The translations under genes and the position numbers were made by a program. Under the pieces are notes generated by a model that was not told the DNA's origin, searched no databases, and saw only the letters and a program-made list of their open reading frames with translations. A stretch of DNA of 64,000 nt from NCBI GenBank assembly GCA_017411835.1, contig JAFQPG010000013.1, positions 177,915 to 241,914 of the forward strand, in the 5' to 3' direction. Source of the stretch: Ruminococcus sp. (GTDB taxonomy: Bacteria > Bacillota > Clostridia > Oscillospirales > Acutalibacteraceae). Numbering within the stretch: position 1 is the stretch's first letter; each line of letters opens with the position of its first letter. Positions 52,875 through 60,302 of the stretch are shown here, piece by piece.

Positions 52875-55229
52875 TTGAAAAAAATTAAATTTGATATATC
52901 GGGTATGTCTTGTTCTGCTTGCTCTGCTCACGTAGAAAACGCAGTCAATAAACTCGAATCAGTAAGCGGTACGGTCAATCTTTTAAGCAACACTTTAGTT
53001 GCAGAGTTTGATGAAAGAAAAATTACTGAAAATGATATTATCAGCGCTGTTAAATCTGCCGGTTATGGCGCGAAAATTCACAGCGAAAATAAAATAAATG
53101 ATAAAAGACAGATTGATTTTAAATTATTTAAACTTATACTATCTGTTTTGCTTTTGATACCTTTGATGGTTGTTGGTATGGGTCATATGTATTCGCTTAA
53201 CATTGAACCTATTACATCTGCTATAATACAGATAATTTTAACAGGTATAATCGTTGCACTTAATTTCAAGTATTTTACAAAAGGCTTTAAAGGTATATTT
53301 ACTCTTTCCCCTAATATGGATACGCTCATAGCGCTCGGTGCGACGGCTTCAATTATTTATAGTATTGTTGCTATCTTTACTGTTGAGCATTATATACACA
53401 ATCTGTATTTTGAATCGGCGGGTATGATACTGACCTTTGTGTCTGTCGGTAAATATTTTGAATCACGCTCAAAGGTAAAGACTACACAGGCGATATCTAA
53501 GCTTATTGAGTTGTCCCCTGATAAAACGCTCATTAGACGAGATGGAGTAGAAATTGAAATACCAACTGATGAAGTAATAGTCGGAGATATAGTTATCATT
53601 AAAAGTGGCAACAGAGTTTCTGTTGATGGCGTAGTAATGCTTGGAGATGGATACACCGACGAATCAGCACTCACGGGTGAAAGTATGCCTGTAGAAAAAA
53701 ATATTGGCGATAAAGTATTTTGCGGTACTACACTCACAGGCGGATACTTAGAAATTAAAGCCCAAAAGGTCAAGGGCGACACAACTCTTTCGAAAATTAT
53801 CGCTTTGGTTGAAGAAGCAGCCGCATCTAAAGCACCTATCGCTAAAATCGCCGACACCGTAAGTAAGTTCTTTGTGCCTGCAATTATTTTGATATCGATA
53901 ATTACACTTGTTATCTGGAATGTAAGCTCAAACGATTTTGCAACTGCGCTTTCCTTTGCGATTGCAGTGCTTGTGATTTCCTGCCCTTGTGCTTTAGGAC
54001 TTGCAACCCCGACAGCTATAATGGTTGCGACCGGAGAGGCTGCAAAAAACTCTATTCTCATTAAATCTTCACAGGCTTTGGAAATTTTAAGCAAAGCTAA
54101 AAATATTGTTTTTGATAAAACAGGTACTATAACACAGGGTAAGCCCGAGGTTGTTGATGTTAAGCTTTTTTCTGATGTTGACAAAAACGAGCTTTTAAAA
54201 ATTGCAAGTAGTATCGAAAAGCTTTCTGTTCACCCTCTCGCCTACGCCGTTATAAATGCTTATTCACAAAGTGATTACTATGAGGTTGTTGATTTTGAAA
54301 CAGTAATTTCAAAAGGTATAAAAGGTAAAATTAGCGGTGATGTTTATAAAATTGGAAACGCTGAGTTTACAAACGCTGAAGATAACGATAATAACAGCTT
54401 CACAAAATTATTTGTTAGCAAAAACGACTGCTTAATCGGAGCCATCTACATCACCGATAAAATTAAAGACAGTAGTAAATTTGCTATACAAGAGCTAAAC
54501 AAGCTCGGTATCAACACATATATGCTCACAGGAGATAATCAGCAAAGCGCTCATTATGTAAAAGAGCAGACTGGTATCAAAAATGTTTACGCACAACTGA
54601 TGCCTGATGATAAAGAAAATATAGTCACAGAGCTTAAAAAGACGGGCATTACAGTAATGGTTGGTGACGGCATAAACGACTCACCTGCTCTTGTATCTGC
54701 TGATGTAGGCATTGCTATTGGCACAGGTACGGATATTGCGATAGACTCAGCAGATGTTATTTTAACAAAAAGCGATTTAGTTGACGTGCTGACTGCAGTA
54801 GAGCTTAGCAAAGCAACCTTGAAAAATATTAAGCAGAATCTTTTCTGGGCGTTTATTTACAACATTATTTTCATTCCTGTCGCTGCTGGTCTGCTCTACC
54901 CTGCTTTTTCCATAAGACTTGAGCCGATGTACGGAACACTCGCAATGAGCTTAAGTTCAATTTGTGTTGTATCAAATGCCTTAAGGCTAAAATTATTTAA
55001 ACCAAAACATTTTTATAAGGAGAAAAACAATATGAAAACTATGATAATTGAAGGTATGATGTGTGAGCATTGCAAAGCACACGTTGAAAAAGCTTTAAAC
55101 AATTTAGTCGGCGTAAGCGCAACTGTTGATTTAGCAAGTAAATCTGCAAGCGTTACAGGCGATGTTGATGACGAAGTGCTTACTAAAGCAGTAACTGATG
55201 CAGGTTACACAGTAATCGAAATCAAATAA
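52875..55229 (+). CDS. copA: Copper-transporting P1B-type ATPase with C-terminal CopZ-like domain
   Basis: Exports Cu(I) from the cytoplasm. 784 residues from TTG 52875, with AAGGA 8 bases upstream. N-terminal HMA domain with CxxC (GMSCSAC, Cys13/Cys16), membrane segments from about 82, TGES actuator motif near 267, transmembrane CPC (370-372), phosphorylated Asp414 in DKTGT, the HP motif (SVHPLA) and GDGINDSPAL. Residues 720-784 are a second, complete HMA domain (GMMCEHC) joined by a short FYKEKNN linker. The linker DNA contains AAGGAG (55017-55022) and an in-frame ATG at 55032, so a free CopZ-like chaperone might also be made. Confidence 0.95.
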   Translation: MKKIKFDISGMSCSACSAHVENAVNKLESVSGTVNLLSNTLVAEFDERKITENDIISAVKSAGYGAKIHSENKINDKRQIDFKLFKLILSVLLLIPLMVVGMGHMYSLNIEPITSAIIQIILTGIIVALNFKYFTKGFKGIFTLSPNMDTLIALGATASIIYSIVAIFTVEHYIHNLYFESAGMILTFVSVGKYFESRSKVKTTQAISKLIELSPDKTLIRRDGVEIEIPTDEVIVGDIVIIKSGNRVSVDGVVMLGDGYTDESALTGESMPVEKNIGDKVFCGTTLTGGYLEIKAQKVKGDTTLSKIIALVEEAAASKAPIAKIADTVSKFFVPAIILISIITLVIWNVSSNDFATALSFAIAVLVISCPCALGLATPTAIMVATGEAAKNSILIKSSQALEILSKAKNIVFDKTGTITQGKPEVVDVKLFSDVDKNELLKIASSIEKLSVHPLAYAVINAYSQSDYYEVVDFETVISKGIKGKISGDVYKIGNAEFTNAEDNDNNSFTKLFVSKNDCLIGAIYITDKIKDSSKFAIQELNKLGINTYMLTGDNQQSAHYVKEQTGIKNVYAQLMPDDKENIVTELKKTGITVMVGDGINDSPALVSADVGIAIGTGTDIAIDSADVILTKSDLVDVLTAVELSKATLKNIKQNLFWAFIYNIIFIPVAAGLLYPAFSIRLEPMYGTLAMSLSSICVVSNALRLKLFKPKHFYKEKNNMKTMIIEGMMCEHCKAHVEKALNNLVGVSATVDLASKSASVTGDVDDEVLTKAVTDAGYTVIEIK
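55017..55034 (+). promoter_or_regulatory. Internal ribosome-binding site and start for a CopZ-like protein inside copA
   Basis: AAGGAG (55017-55022), 9-base spacer, ATG (55032-55034) in the copA frame. Starting here would give a 65-residue HMA protein, the usual size of a CopZ chaperone. Confidence 0.55.
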
Positions 55230-55239
55230 TTAAACAAAT

Positions 55240-55278
55240 AAGGCTGTATGCGTTTTGCATACAGCCTTTAATTTTTTT
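55240..55278 (+). terminator. Terminator of copA (likely bidirectional)
   Basis: Perfect 12-bp stem AAGGCTGTATGC/GCATACAGCCTT with a 5-base loop, then TTTAATTTTTTT. On the minus strand it also lies directly after the SPFH gene, with a weaker T-rich tail. Confidence 0.92.
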
Positions 55279-56182
55279 ATTCAGCGTTTGGTGTATCAGT
55301 AGCAAAAACATCTTTAACAGTTGTTGCCATAGTAGCAAGTCCCTGAAGCTCTGAAGGAATGAAGATTTTTGTAGCTTTTCCTTCTGCTACCTTCTCAAGT
55401 GACTCAAGGCTCTTTAATGCGATAACTTTATCGCTTGGTGCTGCTTCGTTGAGCATTTTGAGTGCATCAGCGTGAGCCTGCTGGACTGCACGAATAGCCT
55501 GCGCCTCACCCTCTGCTTCTCTGATTTTAGACTCTTTGACTGCATCAGCCTTTAAGATTGCAGACTCTTTTAAACCTTCTGCAACAAGAATCTGACTGCG
55601 TTTTTCACCCTCTGCGTCTAAGATACGAGCTCGACGCTCACGCTCAGCCTTCATCTGCTTTTCCATTGCATCCTGAATTTCACGTGGTGGTAAAATATTT
55701 TTAAGCTCAACTCTGATTACGCGAATACCCCAAGCATCTGTTGCTTCGTCGAGTATAATTCTGATTTTGTCGTTGATTGTATCTCTAGAAGTCAAGGTAC
55801 TATCAAGCTCTAAATCACCAATGATATTACGCAAAGTAGTTGCTGTTAAGTTTTCAATAGCGCTAAGTGGACGCTCAACACCGTAGGTGTAAAGCTTAGG
55901 GTCAGTAATTTCAAAGTAAACTACAGTATCAATCTGCATAGTTACGTTATCACGAGTGATAACCGGCTGTGGAGGAAAATCGACAACCTGCTCTTTTAAA
56001 GAAACCTTTTTAGAAATACGGTCGATAAACGGAATCTTCATATGAAGACCTGTGCCCCAAGTCTTGTAGTAAGCGCCAAGACGCTCAACAACAAAAGCAT
56101 GCGCCTGTGGTACAACCTTAATATTTCTGATAACTGCGATAAGTAAAAGTACAATAATGGCAATAATGATATAAATTTTCAT
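55277..56182 (-). CDS. SPFH/band 7 (stomatin-like, QmcA-type) membrane protein
   Basis: 301 residues. One N-terminal membrane segment (KIYIIIAIIVLLLIAVI), then the band 7 domain (VVPQAHAFVVERLGAYYKTW, ITDPKLYTYGVERPLSAIENLTATTLR, GEKRSQILVAEGLKESAI coiled coil). Proteins of this type scaffold membrane microdomains. ATG 56182 has GGGAG 8 bases upstream. Paired with the NfeD gene 13 bases upstream, a well-known partnership. Confidence 0.92.
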   Translation of the reverse strand: MKIYIIIAIIVLLLIAVIRNIKVVPQAHAFVVERLGAYYKTWGTGLHMKIPFIDRISKKVSLKEQVVDFPPQPVITRDNVTMQIDTVVYFEITDPKLYTYGVERPLSAIENLTATTLRNIIGDLELDSTLTSRDTINDKIRIILDEATDAWGIRVIRVELKNILPPREIQDAMEKQMKAERERRARILDAEGEKRSQILVAEGLKESAILKADAVKESKIREAEGEAQAIRAVQQAHADALKMLNEAAPSDKVIALKSLESLEKVAEGKATKIFIPSELQGLATMATTVKDVFATDTPNAE

Positions 56183-56195
56183 TGTATAATCTCCC

Positions 56196-56624
56196 TTAAT
56201 TTTCAACTATTTCTACCACGAGTTTTGCACCCTCGATAGATTTAACAACTACCTTGCTGTCTTTCTTGATAACGCGTTCGTCAAAGCTCTTTGCGCTCCA
56301 AACGCTGTTGCCGACTTTTACCTGACCGACGGCTAAAGTATTATCAATATCAGTAACAACAACTGCTATTTTACCGATATTTCTATCAGAATTAGTATGT
56401 GTTTTTATAGCGTTAGTTACTCTTTTTGCAAGTGGACGTGTAACAACTAAAGTGATAAGTGTGATAAAAACTGCAACTACAATTTGAATCCATAGCTTAT
56501 CGGTGAAAAGCGAGGTTATACATCCGCCAAGAGCACCAACAGCAAACCATATGCAAACAAGCTGTGTAGTAACGGCTTCGATTACGCCCATAACTACTGC
56601 TAAAACTAACCAGAATATAGACAT
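56196..56624 (-). CDS. NfeD-like membrane protein
   Basis: 142 residues, short NfeD type: three to four membrane segments (SIFWLVLAVVMGVIEAV; VCIWFAVGALGGCITSLF; IQIVVAVFITLITLVV), then an OB-fold domain (IGKIAVVVTDIDNTLAVGQVKV ... VVKSIEGAKLVVEIVE). ATG 56624 (MSIFW) lies 9 bases after AAGGAG; the ATG three codons earlier is too near. It probably works with the adjacent SPFH protein. Confidence 0.88.
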   Translation of the reverse strand: MSIFWLVLAVVMGVIEAVTTQLVCIWFAVGALGGCITSLFTDKLWIQIVVAVFITLITLVVTRPLAKRVTNAIKTHTNSDRNIGKIAVVVTDIDNTLAVGQVKVGNSVWSAKSFDERVIKKDSKVVVKSIEGAKLVVEIVEN

Positions 56625-56646
56625 ATTCACCATCTCCTTTATGCTG

Positions 56647-56675
56647 ATTATACCACTCATAATAAGCACCGTCAA
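56647..56675 (-). promoter_or_regulatory. sigma-A promoter of the NfeD-SPFH pair
   Basis: Minus strand TTGACG (56670-56675), 17-base spacer, TATAAT (56647-56652), ending about 22 bases before the start codon. Confidence 0.8.
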
Positions 56676-56721
56676 TTTATTTTTGATTAAGAATATGTTA
56701 AATATACGTAAGTAAATTTTT

Positions 56722-56749
56722 TTGACTTTTAATATGTATATGGTATAAT
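56722..56749 (+). promoter_or_regulatory. sigma-A promoter of the DUF4364 gene
   Basis: TTGACT (56722-56727), 16-base spacer, TATAAT (56744-56749). Confidence 0.8.
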
Positions 56750-56779
56750 ATTTATATATGTATGTTAGGTGGTGCAGAT

Positions 56780-57376
56780 ATGGCATTTGATACATTTGAT
56801 GAAGGCATCAGCTTGGGTGGTGTCCGCAGTAAAACTGAAATTAGAACGCTTATTTGTTATATGTTCGACAAGGTTAGAACCCCGATGAAAAAAGATACTG
56901 TCATCACAGCTCTTTTGCAAAAAGGTCTTGCGAACTATTTTGAGTCGAGTTCTTGCTTTGATGACCTTTATAAAAACAATAATCTTGAGCTTGTTGACGA
57001 AGAAAATCGTCTGTACTCACTTACCGATGCAGGCAAAATGATTGCTAAACAGCTTGAGGATACACTAGCGCTTACTGTAAAAGAAAAAGCCCTTGAATGC
57101 ACGTTGCATCTGCTCGAAAAAGAGCGAGTTGAAAAAGAAAATGTTGTTACTATCGAAAAGGTCGACAACGGCTATAATGTCAACTGCTCTATATCAGGCG
57201 GTGATATGGATTTGATGAAATTCTCGCTTTATGTTCCGGATATTAATCTGGCAAGAATTGTCAGAAAAAATTTCCATAAAAACCCACAGCTTATGTACAA
57301 CGTTATGGTTGCACTTTTGACAAGGAACAAGGACCTTGTTGAAGATGCACTCGACGATTTAAATTCAAGACTTTAA
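56780..57376 (+). CDS. DUF4364 family protein (winged-helix-like)
   Basis: 198-residue soluble protein of a family common in clostridia. The first 90 residues look like a winged helix (SKTEIRTLICYMFDKVRTPM ... VDEENRLYSLTDAGKMIAKQL), so DNA binding is possible but unproven. ATG 56780 follows AGGTGGTG by 5 bases. Single gene, convergent with bofA; it ends flush against the bofA stop. Confidence 0.85.
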   Translation: MAFDTFDEGISLGGVRSKTEIRTLICYMFDKVRTPMKKDTVITALLQKGLANYFESSSCFDDLYKNNNLELVDEENRLYSLTDAGKMIAKQLEDTLALTVKEKALECTLHLLEKERVEKENVVTIEKVDNGYNVNCSISGGDMDLMKFSLYVPDINLARIVRKNFHKNPQLMYNVMVALLTRNKDLVEDALDDLNSRL

Positions 57377-57631
57377 TCAAACGAGCACACTTAACGCTAT
57401 AAGCAAGGTAACCCCCGGCACTCCCAAAGCTATCGATGTTATTACAGACAACTGTGATAATGGTATAAGCACACCGGTAATAGACGATAATACATTTACC
57501 GCTACCAATACCATAGGTCCGAATAAAACCGACACAAAAGCCCTCTTGCAGGGCTTTTTTATTTTGCCAAAATAATGAATAGCAGAAAAAACTAAAAAAG
57601 CACAGACAGCGAAAATCAAAATAATACTCAT
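57377..57631 (-). CDS. bofA: BofA-like inhibitor of pro-sigma-K processing
   Basis: 84-residue membrane protein, with two to three hydrophobic segments and the family end PLSQLSVITSIALGVPGVTLLIALSVLV. BofA holds the SpoIVFB protease inactive until SpoIVB signals; spoIVB is in this window. ATG 57631 has GGGGAA 6 bases upstream; an earlier ATG at 57682 would lie in the promoter/terminator region. Behind secG, with a sigma-E-like promoter. Confidence 0.85.
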   Translation of the reverse strand: MSIILIFAVCAFLVFSAIHYFGKIKKPCKRAFVSVLFGPMVLVAVNVLSSITGVLIPLSQLSVITSIALGVPGVTLLIALSVLV

Positions 57632-57648
57632 ACTATTTCCCCACAAAT

Positions 57649-57680
57649 AAAAAAAGACTATCGGAAAAAGTCCGATAGTC
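57649..57680 (-). terminator. Terminator of secG, directly upstream of bofA
   Basis: 10-bp stem GACTATCGGA/TCCGATAGTC with a 5-base loop and seven T's on the minus strand; bofA's ribosome-binding site follows about 8 bases later. Confidence 0.9.
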
Positions 57681-57681
57681 A

Positions 57682-57711
57682 ATTTTATGAGTTAAGTATT
57701 AAAAATTATGC
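57682..57711 (-). promoter_or_regulatory. Sigma-E-like promoter of bofA
   Basis: Minus strand GCATAAT (57705-57711), 15-base spacer, CATAAAAT (57682-57689), against kmATATT-N14-CATACAnT: one mismatch in each box and one extra spacer base. Transcription would start near 57675, inside the secG terminator stem. bofA is sigma-E-dependent in B. subtilis. Confidence 0.6.
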
Positions 57712-57954
57712 TGCAAAATATGCAAGAACGTTAAGAGCAAGAACAATAACAACAAAGCCTACAGCAATCCATTTTGTTGCTTTTGCGAGCATTGCATCAA
57801 TTGAACGAGCCTTATTCTTTGCAAAGAAAGTATCAGCACCGCCGGAAACAACGCCAAGACCCTGCTGGTTACCTTCCTGAAGAATGATTACGATAATCAT
57901 AATCAAAGCTGCAACAATTAAAAGAGCACCTAAGATATAGCCCCATACTGTCAT
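57706..57954 (-). CDS. secG: Preprotein translocase subunit SecG
   Basis: 82-residue membrane protein with two membrane segments and the family loop LQEGNQQGLGVVSGGADTFF between them. ATG 57954 has GAAAGGA about 9 bases upstream. It helps the Sec channel, the likely route for the amylase and lipoproteins in this window. Confidence 0.93.
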   Translation of the reverse strand: MTVWGYILGALLIVAALIMIIVIILQEGNQQGLGVVSGGADTFFAKNKARSIDAMLAKATKWIAVGFVVIVLALNVLAYFAA

Positions 57955-58003
57955 ATTTATCTTCCTTTCGTACAAAAGTAGTGAATTCTTAATTAACTAG
58001 TCT

Positions 58004-58039
58004 ATAATAACACAGAAAAACTTATAATGCAAGCATTAT
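58004..58039 (-). promoter_or_regulatory. sigma-A promoter of secG with an overlapping palindrome
   Basis: Minus strand TTGCAT (58027-58032), 17-base spacer, TATTAT (58004-58009). ATAATGC-AA-GCATTAT (58024-58039) is a 7-bp inverted repeat covering the -35, a possible operator or a remnant hairpin after parC. Confidence 0.7.
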
Positions 58040-58047
58040 TTGTGAAA

Positions 58048-60288
58048 TTAAATTATAGAAAGCTGTTGTGCTTCGTCTTCCTCGCTTGGTAAAGCGCCTA
58101 ATGCAGGCAAAGTACGGGTTCGATAGCGTGATGGTTTAGCAAAAGTGCCGTCAACGTATGGAGTAATCGACATTACGCGATGGCCTTTCTTTAGTTTCAT
58201 AACCGCTACGCCCTGAGTAGACTTAGAGGCTTTTGCATTGATTGCGCCCGAATGGAGCAAGAGCTTTCTGCCCGTTGACGATGTAATGACAAATTCGCTA
58301 TCTTGCTCGCAGTAAGACATACTAGCAAGAGGTGATTTATCAGAATATGCATTAATCAGCTTTTTACGGTTTGTCTTTGTCCAATAAGCATTAAGCGGAA
58401 CTTTTGCGACCTTACCGTTTTCAAAAGCAAACATAAGATAGCCTGCATAATCTTTAGTATTGAGCATAAACACAGCCTGCTCACCCTCGTCCATAGAAAG
58501 CTTTGCAGGTATATAGTCACCGTAAACACTGGCTTTAGTATCCGCAAATTCGTGAACCTTTGCTTTATAAACCTGACATTTATTTGTAAAGAATAACAGG
58601 TCTGTGTTGTTTGTAGTTTCAAGTGTAGTAACGATTTCGTCGTTATCCTTAAGCTTTTGCTCACCGCTCATTCTAAGCGACAACGGAGTTATCTTTTTAA
58701 AGTAGCCGTCGCGGGTAAAGAACAGGTGCACAGGATAATCAGGCACTTCGTCAACTACATCAGCATCAGCGCTTACGTCATCAATATGGAGCAACGGACA
58801 TTTACGCTCTTTGCCATACTTTTCAGCGACCGCTTTGAGTTCCTTAACAATAATTGTTTTAACTCTTGCTTTGCTGGCAAGAATTGCCTCGAGCTCTGCA
58901 ATCTCTTCGACTAACTTTTCGATATCCTTAGTACGCTTTAGGATGTACTCGCGGTTTAAATGTCTAAGCTTAATTTCAGCGACATACTCAGCCTGCACTT
59001 CGTCAATACCAAAGCCAATCATAAGGTTTGGTACAACCTCGGCCTCTTCGTCGGTTTCTCTTACTATTCTAATCGCTTTATCAATATCAAGCAAAATAAG
59101 CTCAAGACCTTTTAAAAGGTGAAGTCTGTCGCGCTTTTTGTTTAAATCGTAATATGTTCTTCGACGTATGCATTCGATACGGAAAGCTATCCACTCGTCA
59201 AGGAGCTCTTTAACGCCGAGCACCATAGGTACACCGCCGATAAGAACGTTAAAGTTACAGGAAAAGCTATCTTCCAATGTAGTAAGCTTGAAGAGCTTAA
59301 GCATAAGCTTGTCAGGGTCAGTGCCACGCTTTAGGTCAATAGTAATCTTTAAGCCATCTAAACCTGTTTCATCACGAATATCAGCAATCTCTTTGATTTT
59401 TCCTGCTTTCACAAGGTCGATAATCTTTTCGATAATTACTTCAACTGTTGTGGTCGGCGGAATATTAGTAATATCAATACAGTTGTTAGATTTATCGTAT
59501 GAATATATAGAACGAACTTTAATCGAGCCGCGACCTGTGCGGTAAACCTCGCGCATAGTCTCTTCGTTATATATAATCTGTGCACCGCCTGAAAAATCAG
59601 GTGCAGGCAAGGTAGATAAAATATCGTGTTCGTTATCACGAATAAGACAAGCTGTAGTTTCGCAGATTTCCTTTAAGTTAAATGAACAGATATTTGATGC
59701 CATACCGACAGCAATACCGGTATTAGCATTTACTAATACAGACGGATAAGAAGCCGGTAACAGGACAGGTTCTTTCTGGGTATTATCATAGTTATCAACA
59801 AAGTCTACTGTATCCTTGTCGATGTCTTTGAAAAGCTCGTTACACAAAGAATCAAGCTTTGCTTCTGTATAACGGGAAGCTGCCCAAGCCATATCTCTTG
59901 AATAAAACTTACCGAAGTTACCCTTAGAGTCAATATAAGGATGCAAAAGTGCCTCATAACCACGTGACAAACGCACCATAGTATCGTAGATAGCGGCATC
60001 GCCGTGCGGATTTAATTTCATTGTTGCACCTACGATATTCGCTGACTTTGTTCTCGACCCTGTCAGAAGACCCATTTTATACATAGTATAGAGGAGCTTT
60101 CTGTGGGACGGTTTGAAGCCGTCAATTTCAGGAATAGCACGCGACATAATAACGCTCATAGCGTAAGGCATATAGTTTATCTCAATGGTTTGAGCAATCT
60201 TTTGCTCAACTACATCGCCTGCGCCCGCAATCACTCCGTTAGCTATCGGTCGTACTGTAATATCTTTTTGTTTCTTTTTTCTAGCCAT
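58048..60288 (-). CDS. Type II topoisomerase subunit A (topoisomerase IV/ParC-like)
   Basis: 746 residues. Breaks and rejoins DNA for decatenation or supercoiling control. The QRDR-type region (SRAIPEIDGFKPSHRKLLYTM) and KSANIVGATMKLNPHGDAAIYDTM are followed by the catalytic tyrosine in WAASRYTEAKL near 140. A coiled coil and a C-terminal domain of beta-pinwheel type follow (VHLFFTRDGYFKKITP ... FTNKCQVYKAKVHEF). It is shorter than GyrA and lacks the GyrA box, so a topoisomerase IV role is likelier. 14 bases after its B subunit. Confidence 0.88.
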   Translation of the reverse strand: MARKKKQKDITVRPIANGVIAGAGDVVEQKIAQTIEINYMPYAMSVIMSRAIPEIDGFKPSHRKLLYTMYKMGLLTGSRTKSANIVGATMKLNPHGDAAIYDTMVRLSRGYEALLHPYIDSKGNFGKFYSRDMAWAASRYTEAKLDSLCNELFKDIDKDTVDFVDNYDNTQKEPVLLPASYPSVLVNANTGIAVGMASNICSFNLKEICETTACLIRDNEHDILSTLPAPDFSGGAQIIYNEETMREVYRTGRGSIKVRSIYSYDKSNNCIDITNIPPTTTVEVIIEKIIDLVKAGKIKEIADIRDETGLDGLKITIDLKRGTDPDKLMLKLFKLTTLEDSFSCNFNVLIGGVPMVLGVKELLDEWIAFRIECIRRRTYYDLNKKRDRLHLLKGLELILLDIDKAIRIVRETDEEAEVVPNLMIGFGIDEVQAEYVAEIKLRHLNREYILKRTKDIEKLVEEIAELEAILASKARVKTIIVKELKAVAEKYGKERKCPLLHIDDVSADADVVDEVPDYPVHLFFTRDGYFKKITPLSLRMSGEQKLKDNDEIVTTLETTNNTDLLFFTNKCQVYKAKVHEFADTKASVYGDYIPAKLSMDEGEQAVFMLNTKDYAGYLMFAFENGKVAKVPLNAYWTKTNRKKLINAYSDKSPLASMSYCEQDSEFVITSSTGRKLLLHSGAINAKASKSTQGVAVMKLKKGHRVMSITPYVDGTFAKPSRYRTRTLPALGALPSEEDEAQQLSII

Positions 60289-60302
60289 ATTTATTCACCT
60301 AA

